From positions 1 to 51,581 of the forward strand of contig JAILZS010000016.1 of the NCBI GenBank assembly GCA_023512375.1: a DNA stretch of 51,581 nucleotides, in the 5' to 3' direction. Every line of letters begins with the position of its first letter. Position 1 is the stretch's first letter. Made by a program: the position numbers and the translations under genes. Source of the DNA: Bacillota bacterium (GTDB taxonomy: Bacteria; Bacillota; Sulfobacillia; JAJZYS01; JAILZS01). The notes under the pieces are model-generated. The model saw only the letters and a program-made list of their open reading frames with translations, searched no databases and had not been told where the DNA came from. Positions 15,929 through 23,904 of this stretch are shown here, in pieces.

Positions 15929-16500
15929 GGCCGCCGGAGCGGGAGCCCTTGGAACCCGCCGCGTTCCGCCGCGTCATGGGGCAGTTCGCCACCGGCGTCA
16001 CCGTTCTCACCGCCCGCGCCGGGGCGATGGTGCACGGCATGACGGCCAACGCCGTGGCCTCCGCCTCCCTCGCGCCCATGCTCGTGGTGTGCGCCATCGA
16101 CCGCCGCGCCCGCATGCTGGAGCTCATGGCGCCGGGGCGGCGCTTCGCCGTCAACGTCCTGGACGGTGCGCACGCCGACCTCGCCCGCCGCTTCGCGGGC
16201 GCCGCGCCGCAGTCGGAGGCGTCGCGCATCCGCTTCTGGCCCACCGGGCCCGAGGAGGCGCCGGTCCTCGTAGGGGCCATGGCGGCGGTACGGTGCGAGG
16301 TGGAGCGCCGCTTCGACGCCGGCGACCACGAACTGGTCCTGGGCAGGGTGACGGAGCTCTTCGGCGGGGGCGGGCGGGACGACCCCCTCATCTTCTACCG
16401 CGGCCGCTTCCGCCGCCTGCGGGCGCTGCCGGCCGGGGCGGAGGGACCCCAGGAAGAGATGTTCCCGGAGGGGCTTCGCCTGCACTACGACGAGTGGTAA
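15925..16500 (+). CDS. hpaC: Flavin reductase component of 4-hydroxyphenylacetate monooxygenase
   Basis: This 191-residue NAD(P)H:flavin oxidoreductase supplies reduced FAD to HpaB. The signature GQFATGVTVLTAR is near residue 18. NAVASASLAPMLVVCAIDR and FAVNVLDGAHADLARRFAG follow in family order. The GTG overlaps the hpaB stop (GTGA) behind GAGGAGGGG, so the two subunits are translated together. Related flavin reductases serve other monooxygenases; the hpaB partner decides the name. Confidence 0.93.
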   Translation: MRPPEREPLEPAAFRRVMGQFATGVTVLTARAGAMVHGMTANAVASASLAPMLVVCAIDRRARMLELMAPGRRFAVNVLDGAHADLARRFAGAAPQSEASRIRFWPTGPEEAPVLVGAMAAVRCEVERRFDAGDHELVLGRVTELFGGGGRDDPLIFYRGRFRRLRALPAGAEGPQEEMFPEGLRLHYDEW

Positions 16501-16504
16501 GGGG

Positions 16505-16702
16505 TTATGCTCCAGCGCCCAGGCGGCGCCACATGGTGCCGCGGTAGGTGCCGCGCGGCGTCTCCGCCCGGCCGTCCGCCACCGCCTGCTCGAGGCAGCG
16601 GCGCAGCTGGTCGCCCTCCACGCCGCTTTGGCGCCGCAGCATGGCCTCGGTCATCCAGTGCGGGCCCAGGGCCCGCAGCACCGGCTCGCACGGGTCGTCC
16701 AT
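16505..16702 (-). CDS. Small winged-helix-like hypothetical protein
   Basis: The 65-residue product is convergent with hpaC, ending 4 bases after it. The start at 16702 is fixed by GGGAGGTGA 5 bases upstream; the longer frame to 16765 has no such site. It reads MDDPCEPVLRALGPHWMTEA, then helical segments (VEGDQLRRCLEQAVADGRAE) and a basic end, compatible with a minimal winged helix. I do not recognise a named family. It may be a small regulator, but no target is evident beyond the divergently oriented DUF302-TauE operon. Confidence 0.6.
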   Translation of the reverse strand: MDDPCEPVLRALGPHWMTEAMLRRQSGVEGDQLRRCLEQAVADGRAETPRGTYRGTMWRRLGAGA

Positions 16703-16808
16703 CGGCTCACCTCCCGCCTTGTCCGATTCGACGCCCGCCGCGGCCCCCCTGGCCGGGGCGTCCACGGCGCTTGGGTGCGGCGGCGGGCATGCGGCATGTG
16801 CGCTTCAC

Positions 16809-16829
16809 ATACCCATTGGGGTATATGAT
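16809..16829 (+). promoter_or_regulatory. CsoR/CstR-type operator overlapping a -10 element
   Basis: ATACCC-ATTG-GGGTAT at 16809-16824 is a perfect 6+6 palindrome with a 4-base centre. It matches the TACCCnnnnGGGTA operators of CsoR-family repressors (copper- or persulfide-sensing). It abuts TATGAT at 16824-16829, a good -10 for the DUF302-TauE operon. Binding would therefore repress that operon. No csoR/cstR gene is in the window. Confidence 0.7.
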
Positions 16830-16887
16830 AGGGAGGAGACGACGCGAGGGGCGCGGGGTGCATGGCCCTTCCGGGGAGGGGACGACG

Positions 16888-17286
16888 ATGGCGGAGACGA
16901 GGCTGGAGCCGACCTACCGGGTGGAGACGGAGCGCGATTTCGACGAGGCGGTGCGACGGGTCGAGGAGGAGACGGCGGCGGCAGGGTTCCGCGTCCTGCA
17001 CGTGCACGACGTCGCGGCCACGCTGGCGGAGAAGGGCTTCGCCAGCGAGCCCTACAAGATCGTGGAGATCTGCAACGCGCGCTACGCCAGCCGTGTACTG
17101 GGGGAGGACCCCGAGGTCGGCGCCCTCCTGCCCTGCAAGGTGAACGTCTACCGGCGGCAGGGGCGAACCTACCTGAGCGCGCTGTTGCCGTCGGCCATGG
17201 CGGCGTTCTACCCGGGGCCGGCGGTGGCGGAAGTGGCGCGCGAGGTGGAGCAGGCGGTGCGCGCCATCGTGGACCGGGCGCGGTAG
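16888..17286 (+). CDS. DUF302 family protein
   Basis: The 132-residue soluble protein matches the DUF302 fold. It contains DFDEAVRRVEEETAAAGFRV, then HVHDVAATLAEKGF, YKIVEICNARYASRVL and ALLPCKVNVYRRQGRTYLSALLP. The conserved Cys in NARYA/LLPCKVNVY is typical. Its biochemical role is not established; family members often sit in sulfur- or metal-stress operons. Here it is the first gene behind a CsoR/CstR-like operator and 4 bases before a TauE exporter gene, which suggests sulfite, persulfide or copper stress. The ATG has GGGGAGGGG 7 bases upstream. Confidence 0.88.
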   Translation: MAETRLEPTYRVETERDFDEAVRRVEEETAAAGFRVLHVHDVAATLAEKGFASEPYKIVEICNARYASRVLGEDPEVGALLPCKVNVYRRQGRTYLSALLPSAMAAFYPGPAVAEVAREVEQAVRAIVDRAR

Positions 17287-17290
17287 GCGG

Positions 17291-18109
17291 GTGGCGGCGG
17301 CGACGCTGACGGGAGCCGTCGTGGGCCGCTCGCTCCTGTCCGGGGCGGCGGTGGGCTACGTGCTCGGCCTAGTGGGCGGCGGCGGCTCGATCATGGCCGT
17401 GCCGCTCCTCTTGTATTTTGTTGGCTATCGCGATCGGCCCCACACTGCCATCGGCACCACGGCCCTGGCGGTGGCGGTGAACGCCCTTCTGGCCGCCGTT
17501 CCCCACCTCTGGCGGGGGCACGTGGACGCTCGCCGGGGGGTACCGTTCGCCCTGGCCGGGGTCGTGGGGGCGGCCGTGGGAGCGCGCCTGGGGCTGTGGC
17601 TCGACGGCAAGCGCCTCCTCCTCCTATTTGCCGTCCTCATGGCGGCGGTGGGCGTCGGCATGTGGCGGCGCGCGGCGACCGGGAGCGAAGCGCGGGCACG
17701 GGCCGAGGCGGGGGCGGCGGCCGAGGGCTCGCCGTCTCCCATCCGCTGGTCCCGCGTCCTCGCGACGGGTGCGGCCGTAGGGGCCGCCTCCGGCTTCTTC
17801 GGGATCGGCGGCGGCTTCTTGATCGTGCCCGGGCTCATGGCGTCGACCGCCATGCCCATCGCCACGGCCGTGGGCACCTCGCTTTTGGCCGTGGCGGCCT
17901 TCGGCGCCACCACCGCCGTGCAGTACGCCCTCGCAGGCCACGTGGACGCGGCCATCGCGGCGGCCTTCGTGGCAGGCGGCGTGGGCGGGGGCTGGTTGGG
18001 GGCGGTGTCCGGCGGCCGCCTGGACGGGAGGGTGCTCATGCGCGTGTTCGCCCTGGTCGTCGTGGCGGTGGCGGCGTACATGGCGCTCAATGCCACGGGC
18101 GTCCTGTAG
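17291..18109 (+). CDS. TauE/SafE-family anion exporter
   Basis: This 272-residue integral membrane protein has about eight hydrophobic helices in two repeats. Each repeat starts with the family glycine motif: GLVGGGGSIMAVPLLL near residue 27 and SGFFGIGGGFLIVPGLM near residue 167. TauE/SafE proteins export sulfite, sulfoacetate or related sulfur anions. Tandem arrangement with DUF302 under a CsoR/CstR-like operator fits the sulfite exporters of Cst-type persulfide-response operons. The start is GTG with GGTAGGCGG upstream. Confidence 0.9.
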   Translation: MAAATLTGAVVGRSLLSGAAVGYVLGLVGGGGSIMAVPLLLYFVGYRDRPHTAIGTTALAVAVNALLAAVPHLWRGHVDARRGVPFALAGVVGAAVGARLGLWLDGKRLLLLFAVLMAAVGVGMWRRAATGSEARARAEAGAAAEGSPSPIRWSRVLATGAAVGAASGFFGIGGGFLIVPGLMASTAMPIATAVGTSLLAVAAFGATTAVQYALAGHVDAAIAAAFVAGGVGGGWLGAVSGGRLDGRVLMRVFALVVVAVAAYMALNATGVL

Positions 18110-18182
18110 CGCCTCACTTCCTGCCCCGCCCGGGCGACGCTGCCGTACCGGTCGCGGCCGAGCCGCCCAGGGGATGCATCCC

Positions 18183-19259
18183 TCAGGTGCGGCCGCGAGC
18201 TCCCGGCCTGCACGGGGGATGCGAGGCGCGGCCGCGACGCCGTCCCGCGCGCCCATCCCTCTGGGGCGGCTGTTTCCCCACCGGCTGCCGGTTCGTGGCC
18301 AGAAGCTGGGGCGCGGCCAGCGCCGGGCGCGCGTTTGCCCTCGATCCTTCCCACACGGGCGCGCCGTGCATTTCCCACCGGGGGGCCGTGGGCCAGGCGA
18401 CCTTACGGTTTCCGGAACGGTCCGCCACCTTCCCTTGCCGCCGCATGGCGACGAACCCGGAGGACCGGGATACCGTGAACCTGCCGTGGAAAGCGATTTC
18501 GGCCCGAATCCGCGCCCGCATGTGCGACGCCAAGCGCTGCCGGACATCCGGGTCCTCGGCCTCGGATGGCGAGAGGCCGCGACGCCAAAGAACGGCTTGG
18601 TAGTAGTCCATGGCCGCCTCCGCGTCGGGAAAGGAGAAGGTGCCCCGGATCGTCACGCGGAGGCTCACGAAGCCGGGCGGGGCGAGGTGGGGGATCTCCT
18701 CAAGGGTCGGATGGGGTACACACACGGCGTCTTGCGGACAGCCGACGCCCAACGCCTCGAGCGCCTGTCGCTGCATGTCGCGCCAGCGCCGAAGGTGCGA
18801 AGCGCTGTTGGCCGCCACCAGGAGGAGTCCGTCCTCGTCGACATGGCGGAGGGCGGCGCGCACGATGGCGGGCGGGTCTTCCACATGGGGGAGGACGAAG
18901 TGAAGGCCGACCCAGTCGAACGGTTCACCGACAGGAAGGGCGGCGGCATCCACTACCACCACCTCCGCCATGGTGTCGCCAGCGGTGAGCGATCGGAGGG
19001 CTTCTGCCATGTCCGGGTCCGGATCGACGCCCACGTACCGGACCCCGCTCCCGAGCCGAGCGCGAAGGCTGCGATACCAGTTGCCCGTCCCGGCGCCCAC
19101 GTCCAGCACCCGGCGGGGAGGGCGCTCGGCCGCCGCCCAACGGGTCAGCGCGTCCAATACGTCCACGCCTCGGCGGTAGCCTTCGTATGCCCTACGCAGC
19201 CGCACGATCTCATCCGGGGTGTTGGCCGTCGCGCCTGGGCGCCGGCGCTCGCCCGACAT
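18183..19259 (-). CDS. Class I SAM-dependent methyltransferase with unusual C-terminal tail
   Basis: The core (residues about 10-275) is a Rossmann methyltransferase: motif I VLDVGAGTGNWYRSL, acidic motif VGVDPDPDMAEAL, and FDWVGLHFVLPHVEDPP. The substrate is unknown; small molecules are likely. After about GFVAMRRQ (coordinate 18437) the last 84 residues become basic, low in order and Pro/Arg-rich, unlike any methyltransferase domain. This looks like translation past a lost stop or frameshift. ATG 19259 has AGAGGGGG 7 bases upstream, better than ATG 19310. Confidence 0.75.
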   Translation of the reverse strand: MSGERRRPGATANTPDEIVRLRRAYEGYRRGVDVLDALTRWAAAERPPRRVLDVGAGTGNWYRSLRARLGSGVRYVGVDPDPDMAEALRSLTAGDTMAEVVVVDAAALPVGEPFDWVGLHFVLPHVEDPPAIVRAALRHVDEDGLLLVAANSASHLRRWRDMQRQALEALGVGCPQDAVCVPHPTLEEIPHLAPPGFVSLRVTIRGTFSFPDAEAAMDYYQAVLWRRGLSPSEAEDPDVRQRLASHMRARIRAEIAFHGRFTVSRSSGFVAMRRQGKVADRSGNRKVAWPTAPRWEMHGAPVWEGSRANARPALAAPQLLATNRQPVGKQPPQRDGRAGRRRGRASHPPCRPGARGRT

Positions 19260-19343
19260 GCGACCGCCCCCTCTTCCCGCCGAATCGTCGGCGAGGCGCA
19301 CTTCGGACATCTCCCCACCGACCCGGCTCCGAATCCCGGCTAC

Positions 19344-20363
19344 CTATGGGCGCCGGCGGCGGCGCGCGTACAGGCGGGCGTCAGCGGCCGCGTACACCGC
19401 GTCCCAGTCGGCACCGTCAGGGCCGAACGCCGCGTGGCCGGCGGTGGCGCGCCACCCGCGGCCGGCCCGGGCGAGCAGGCGGTCGAGGCGGGCGCGGGTC
19501 CTGGGCTCTTCGCCCGCCGCCACCCGGCGGACGACCACGAACTCGTCGCCACCGATGCGCGCAACGAGGCCGTCGTCTTGCGCATACCGGTGGAGGGCGC
19601 GGCCGATCTCCCGCAAGAGGCGGTCGCCCTCGGGATGGCCGGAGGCGTCGTTCACGCGCTTGAGGCCGTCGACGTCGACCACCGACAGGAGGAGCGAGGT
19701 ACGCGTGCGCTCGGCCGTCTCTCGCAGGGCCGGCAGGCGCCGCGCCAGGCCGCGGCGGTTGAGCAGGCCCGTGAGCTCGTCGCGCTCGCCCTGTGCCTCG
19801 GCTTGGCGGCGAAGCTCCTGCAGTTCCAGAAGGAGGGAGAGTTGGAGGGCGCAGAGGGAAAGAAGAGGCGCGTCGTCGCGGGCCGGGACGCGGCGGCGTC
19901 GCACCACCAGGGCCCCCACGCGCCGCCCCTCGGCCACGATCGGCCAGGAACCCCCCTGGGCGATGCCCCACGCCTCCCAGTCGCGGCGCACGTTGGGCGG
20001 CACCTCGGAACAGGTTAGCCAGCGTTCGCTCAGGTACCGCAGTGGCGAGGCGACGGTCGCCGCCTGGCGGTTGGCGCGTTCCGACAGCTCGGGGAGGCGG
20101 CCGGCCAGCCGCCCCCAGGGGGCGAGGACCTCGAACGGGCCGTCGCCGTCCGCCGGCGGGCGGTAGACGAAGTAGCCGGCGTCGACCTGCAGGACCTCTG
20201 CCACGTCTCGAGCCGCGCGAGCCAGGAGCTCCTCATGCGTCCGGCACGTCGACCAGGCGCGGGAGCGCTCCAGGAGGGTCCGCACGAGGCGAAGCTCCTC
20301 GCCGCCCTCCGGCGCCGGAGCGGGGGTCGCGTGCCCGTCCTCTTCCCCGACCGGGTCCGGCAT
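19344..20363 (-). CDS. GAF-GGDEF diguanylate cyclase
   Basis: The 339-residue cytoplasmic protein has a GAF-like sensor domain (residues about 30-170, THEELLARAARDVAEVLQVD) followed by a GGDEF domain with the intact catalytic motif ARIGGDEFVVV, expected to make c-di-GMP from GTP. Upstream motifs DELTGLLNRRGL and SVVDVDGLKRVNDASGH are also intact. The RxxD inhibitory site normally just before the GGDEF strand is replaced by QDDG, so product inhibition may be missing. No membrane segment is seen. The start is set by GGAGGGAGG 8 bases before ATG 20363. The signal bound by GAF is unknown. Confidence 0.9.
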   Translation of the reverse strand: MPDPVGEEDGHATPAPAPEGGEELRLVRTLLERSRAWSTCRTHEELLARAARDVAEVLQVDAGYFVYRPPADGDGPFEVLAPWGRLAGRLPELSERANRQAATVASPLRYLSERWLTCSEVPPNVRRDWEAWGIAQGGSWPIVAEGRRVGALVVRRRRVPARDDAPLLSLCALQLSLLLELQELRRQAEAQGERDELTGLLNRRGLARRLPALRETAERTRTSLLLSVVDVDGLKRVNDASGHPEGDRLLREIGRALHRYAQDDGLVARIGGDEFVVVRRVAAGEEPRTRARLDRLLARAGRGWRATAGHAAFGPDGADWDAVYAAADARLYARRRRRP

Positions 20364-20654
20364 GGGCCAACCTCCCTCCGTCGACCCCGACACGTTCGCG
20401 GATCCTGGTTCGCGCCGTTCGACCCGGTTCCTGGCGCGCCCGGCCGTCTTCGTCGCCCCGCCGCCCGGACGGGTATAGGCAGCGCGCAAGGGGAGATGGT
20501 CACAGGTGACGGCGAGCGCCCACCTGTCCCGTGTCGAGGGACGTTGGCTCCGGACGCGTCGGACCTTCGCACCAGGACGGTGAGACGTTGGCTCGTGGGG
20601 TCGGGCGAGGGGCGGTTCCTACAATGGCGTTGGAATCGTGGGGAGGTGGAGAGC
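20364..20654. other. Divergent intergenic region
   Basis: This 291-base gap separates the divergent cyclase and dsrE-like genes. TACAAT at 20620-20625 could be a -10 for the dsrE-tusA operon, but no -35 stands at the right distance. No hairpin or riboswitch is apparent. Confidence 0.35.
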
Positions 20655-21074
20655 GTGGCCGACAGCGAGCGCCATCACCTGTCGATGATCGCCTTCTCCG
20701 GCACGCAGGACCGACTGTATCCGGTCGGGGTCCTGGCGTCGGGCGGTGTGGCCAACGACATGCGGGTCGACGTCTTCTTGACGTTTTGGGGCCTTCTCGC
20801 TGCCCGTAAGGACGCAGGCGAATTCTCCCGTCTGGTGAGCCAGGACTATGGACCGGCGGCGTCCGCCTTCCAGGAGGCGGCGAAGAACCTTCCCACCTGG
20901 CTCGACCTGTTGCGCAACGCCAAGGAGCTCGGCGACGTGCACGTCAAGGCGTGCGCCATGACGATGGACCTCATGCGGCTCAAGCTCGACGACCTCGACC
21001 CCATCGTGGAGGATGTGGTGGGGGCGGGCGAGTTCCTGGACAGCGCAAAGGACGGAACCATCCTCGTCTTTTGA
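20655..21074 (+). CDS. DsrE-family sulfurtransferase-like protein
   Basis: The 139-residue protein matches the DsrE/DsrF/peroxiredoxin-like fold: an N-terminal strand MIAFSGTQDRLYPVGVLAS, FLTFWGLLAARK, and the putative active Cys in VHVKACAMTMDLMRLK. DsrE3-type proteins accept sulfane sulfur and pass it to TusA, the next gene. The GTG start is backed by GGGAGGTGGA. It leads the cluster DsrE-TusA-SQR-like-DUF1641, a set often seen in sulfur-oxidising bacteria and archaea. Confidence 0.88.
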   Translation: MADSERHHLSMIAFSGTQDRLYPVGVLASGGVANDMRVDVFLTFWGLLAARKDAGEFSRLVSQDYGPAASAFQEAAKNLPTWLDLLRNAKELGDVHVKACAMTMDLMRLKLDDLDPIVEDVVGAGEFLDSAKDGTILVF

Positions 21075-21124
21075 AATCCGCGCCCGTCCCGCGGCAGCGG
21101 GCGGCGCCGGGGAGGGCATGGCCG

Positions 21125-21373
21125 ATGGCAGACGCGCAGGGAGCGCAGGCGACGGTGGAGATCGACGCCCGGGGGACGTACTGCCCCGGGCCGATGATGG
21201 AGATGATCCGAGCCATCCGCGAGGCCAAGGTGGGGGACGTGATCGCGGTCCTGTCCACGGACTCCGGCTCGCGCCGCGACATCCCGAAGTGGTGCGAGAA
21301 GGCGGGTCAGGAGCTGGTGGCGATCGAAAGCCAGGGCGACTACGACCGCATCGTGGTCAAGAAGGTGCACTAG
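21125..21373 (+). CDS. tusA: TusA-family sulfur carrier protein
   Basis: The 82-residue two-layer protein has the motif DARGTYCPGPMMEMIRAI near residue 14. In TusA proteins this Cys carries a persulfide. A second Cys lies in IPKWCEKAGQEL. In tRNA-thiolating bacteria TusA feeds 2-thiouridine synthesis; beside DsrE and an SQR-like protein it more likely shuttles sulfane sulfur in sulfide or thiosulfate oxidation. GGGGAGGG precedes ATG 21125. It ends directly against the start of the next gene. Confidence 0.92.
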   Translation: MADAQGAQATVEIDARGTYCPGPMMEMIRAIREAKVGDVIAVLSTDSGSRRDIPKWCEKAGQELVAIESQGDYDRIVVKKVH

Positions 21374-22528
21374 ATGGCGCGCCACCTTGTGGTGGTGGGC
21401 GGAGGCACGGCCGGCAGCATCGTGGCCAGCCGGGTGGCGATCGACGCGCGCGACCTCGTCCACCAGGGCAAGCTCCGGGTCACCCTGGTCACGGAGGCGG
21501 ACGACCACCTCTATCAGCCGGGCCTCCTCTACCTGGCGTTCGGACGCATGACCGCCTCCGAACTCCACCGCCGCCAGAGCGTTCTCATGCCGCGCGAGGT
21601 GGAGCTGCGGGTGGGGCGGGTGGCGGCGGTGGATACCGCCCGGCGCACGGTCCGCATGGAGTCCGGGGACGAGATCGCCTACGACGACCTGGTGCTCGCC
21701 ACCGGCTCCCGTCCGGTTCCGGAAGAGGTCCCCGGACTGGCGCAGGGGGGCGAGTCGTTCTACACGGAGGCGGGGGCGACGCGCCTGGCCGACCGGCTCG
21801 CCCGCTTTGAGGGCGGGCGCATCGTGCTGGCCGTCGGCGTGCCGCACAAGTGTCCCGTGGCGCCGCTCGAGTTCGCCTTCCTCCTCGACGACTACCTGCG
21901 GGAGCGGGGACTGAGGGAGCGCACGGAGATCGTCTACACCTACCCGCTGGGGCGCCTGCACAGCCTCGAGCCCGTGGCCGACTGGGCGGCGGAGCTTCTG
22001 CCCGAGCGCGGCATCGTCACGGAGACGTTCTTCAACCTCGACAGCGTGGATCCCGAACGGCGGGTCGTGCACTCCATGGAGGGGACCGATCTCGAGTACG
22101 ACCTGTTGGTGGCGGTGGCGCCCCACCGGGGGGCGGAATTCCTCGCGCGGAGCGGCGACGGCGCGCCGCTGGCGGGGGCGGGCAACTGGATCCCCACCGA
22201 CCCCCGCACCCTTGAGGTGAAGGGCCATCCCGGCGTCCACGCCCTGGGGGACGCCACGGACCTGCCCATCAGCAAGGCCGGGAGCACCGCCCACTACCAG
22301 GCGGAGGTCGTGGCCGCCAACCTGGTGGCGGACATCCGCGGCGGACACGGCGGCCACCGCTATGACGGCAAGGTGTACTGCTTCATCGAGGCCGGGCGGG
22401 GGGAGGCCACCTACATCTCGTTCGACTACGACACCCCCCCGCGCCCCCAGCCGCCCACGCGGTTGGTGCACATGTTCAAGCTCGCCTTCAACCGCACGTA
22501 CTGGCTCATGCCGCAGGGTGTGCTCTGA
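21374..22528 (+). CDS. Sulfide:quinone oxidoreductase-like FAD/NAD(P)-disulfide oxidoreductase
   Basis: The 384-residue flavoprotein has an N-terminal FAD motif VVVGGGTAGSIVASRV, the second FAD/NAD segment YDDLVLATGSRPVPEE, and the third motif VHALGDATDLPISKAG. Cysteines in PHKCPVAPLEF and KVYCFIEAG sit where SQR redox cysteines are found. SQR enzymes oxidise sulfide to sulfane sulfur, reducing quinone at the membrane surface. Its position after dsrE and tusA fits sulfide oxidation with transfer to carrier proteins. A role as another persulfide/quinone reductase is possible. Confidence 0.85.
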   Translation: MARHLVVVGGGTAGSIVASRVAIDARDLVHQGKLRVTLVTEADDHLYQPGLLYLAFGRMTASELHRRQSVLMPREVELRVGRVAAVDTARRTVRMESGDEIAYDDLVLATGSRPVPEEVPGLAQGGESFYTEAGATRLADRLARFEGGRIVLAVGVPHKCPVAPLEFAFLLDDYLRERGLRERTEIVYTYPLGRLHSLEPVADWAAELLPERGIVTETFFNLDSVDPERRVVHSMEGTDLEYDLLVAVAPHRGAEFLARSGDGAPLAGAGNWIPTDPRTLEVKGHPGVHALGDATDLPISKAGSTAHYQAEVVAANLVADIRGGHGGHRYDGKVYCFIEAGRGEATYISFDYDTPPRPQPPTRLVHMFKLAFNRTYWLMPQGVL

Positions 22529-22529
22529 C

Positions 22530-23141
22530 ATGGCGGAGGCGGAGCCGGAGATGGACGAGACGAGGACGGCGCCGCCGGCGGGGGCCGTCGACGGCGGCAA
22601 GGGGACGGGACTAGAGGGCTACGCCTCGCTCCTCAGAGCGTTGGACGGTGCGGTCACCGACGCGGGCGTGGAGCGTATGGTGGACGCCTTCGCCCCCTGG
22701 CTGGCGGTGGCGGGCTCGCCGGAGGTGCGCGAGCTGGCGGCGGAGATGGCCCTCCTCGCGCCGCACCTGACGCGATTCGCCCGGCGCCTGCGCCCGATGG
22801 TGGAGGCCGGTCTCCTGGACCGGCTGGTCGAGCTCATGGGTGTGGCGGGGGCGGTCCTGGACGCGGTCACGCCCTTGCAGGCGGAGCGGTTGGCGGTGGA
22901 GCTGGAGGGCCTCGCCACCCTGGCGAACAACGTCATGACGGAGGATCCCGCCATCGTCTGGCGCTCCAGCCTGGAGCGGATCCTGGGCACGTGGGAAGAG
23001 GGAGGGGAGACGCGCCCCCTGGGCTTGGGCGACCTCCTGCGCCTGCGCCGCGACCCGGGCGTGCAGCGCGCCCTGCGCGCCATGCTGGCGCTCGTGCGCA
23101 CGCCGGAGGGGAACGCCCGCCCCCCCGCTAGGTCATCGTGA
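22530..23141 (+). CDS. DUF1641 family protein
   Basis: The 203-residue mostly helical protein follows the SQR-like gene by one base. It carries the DUF1641-like central part (LAPHLTRFARRLRPMVEAGL, then LMGVAGAVLDAVTPLQAERL). No catalytic motif is known. DUF1641 proteins frequently neighbour SQR-type oxidoreductases or formate dehydrogenases and may be accessory or membrane-association factors; that is inference. Its 3' end overlaps the convergent SDR gene by 14 bases. Confidence 0.75.
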   Translation: MAEAEPEMDETRTAPPAGAVDGGKGTGLEGYASLLRALDGAVTDAGVERMVDAFAPWLAVAGSPEVRELAAEMALLAPHLTRFARRLRPMVEAGLLDRLVELMGVAGAVLDAVTPLQAERLAVELEGLATLANNVMTEDPAIVWRSSLERILGTWEEGGETRPLGLGDLLRLRRDPGVQRALRAMLALVRTPEGNARPPARSS

Positions 23142-23904
23142 GGCCGCCGCTCACGCTCAGGACCTGTCCGGTGACGTAGGACGCCTCGTCGGAGGCGAGG
23201 AAGAGGACGGCGCGGGCGACTTCCTCGGGTTCGGCGAGACGGCGCAAGGGGATGTGGCGCTCGATGCGGGCGACGAGGTCGTCGCCGCCGGGCGCCGCAC
23301 GCGTCTTGTCGAGCAGCGGCGTCCGCGTCGGGCCGGGCGCGACGGCGTTGAGGCGAACGCCATCGGCTGCCAGCTCTCGTGCCAGCGAGCGCATGAGTCC
23401 GTGCACCGCCGCCTTGGCGGCGGCGTAGACGGCCTGGTGCTTGGCACCTGCCTTGGCCGCGTCCGAGGTGACGAACACGATGCTGCCGCCGCCACCTTGG
23501 CGCATGAGGGCGGCGGCGACCTGGGTGGTCCACAGCACGCTCCACAGGTTGACCGCCAGCACGCGCCGCCAGTAGGCGTCGCTCTCCGCCAGGAAGGGGG
23601 AGGCGCCGCTGTGGCCGACGCTGTGCACCATGGCGTCGAGCCCGCCCAGGGAGGCGGCCGCCTCTTCCACCACCCGCCTCGCCCCCTTCCGGTGGGAGAT
23701 GTCCGCCGCCAGGGCGAGGACGGGGAGGGGGGCGCCGGCCGCCTGGGCGGCGGTGGCCTGCGCCCGCTCAAGGTGCAAGGCGGCAACCGCCACGCGCGCC
23801 CCCTGGCGCGCCGCCGCCAGGGCCACGGCGCGACCGATGCCGCTGCCGGCCCCCAGGACGAGCAGGCGCCTTCCGGCCACGGGTCCGCCGCCCTCGTCCC
23901 TCAC
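23128..23904 (-). CDS. Short-chain dehydrogenase/reductase (SDR)
   Basis: The 258-residue classical SDR has the cofactor motif GAGSGIGRAVAL near residue 20, the catalytic Ser region IVFVTSDAAKAG, and YAAAKAAVHGLMRS with the Tyr/Lys pair. The C-terminal DEASYVTGQVLSVSGGLTMT is also typical. Substrate cannot be deduced; 3-ketoacyl-ACP or sugar/alcohol oxidoreduction are common. GTG 23904 overlaps the stop of the HPr gene (GTGA) and follows GGGGGGAGGGGGAG, so it is coupled to HPr, an odd pairing. Confidence 0.9.
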   Translation of the reverse strand: MRDEGGGPVAGRRLLVLGAGSGIGRAVALAAARQGARVAVAALHLERAQATAAQAAGAPLPVLALAADISHRKGARRVVEEAAASLGGLDAMVHSVGHSGASPFLAESDAYWRRVLAVNLWSVLWTTQVAAALMRQGGGGSIVFVTSDAAKAGAKHQAVYAAAKAAVHGLMRSLARELAADGVRLNAVAPGPTRTPLLDKTRAAPGGDDLVARIERHIPLRRLAEPEEVARAVLFLASDEASYVTGQVLSVSGGLTMT

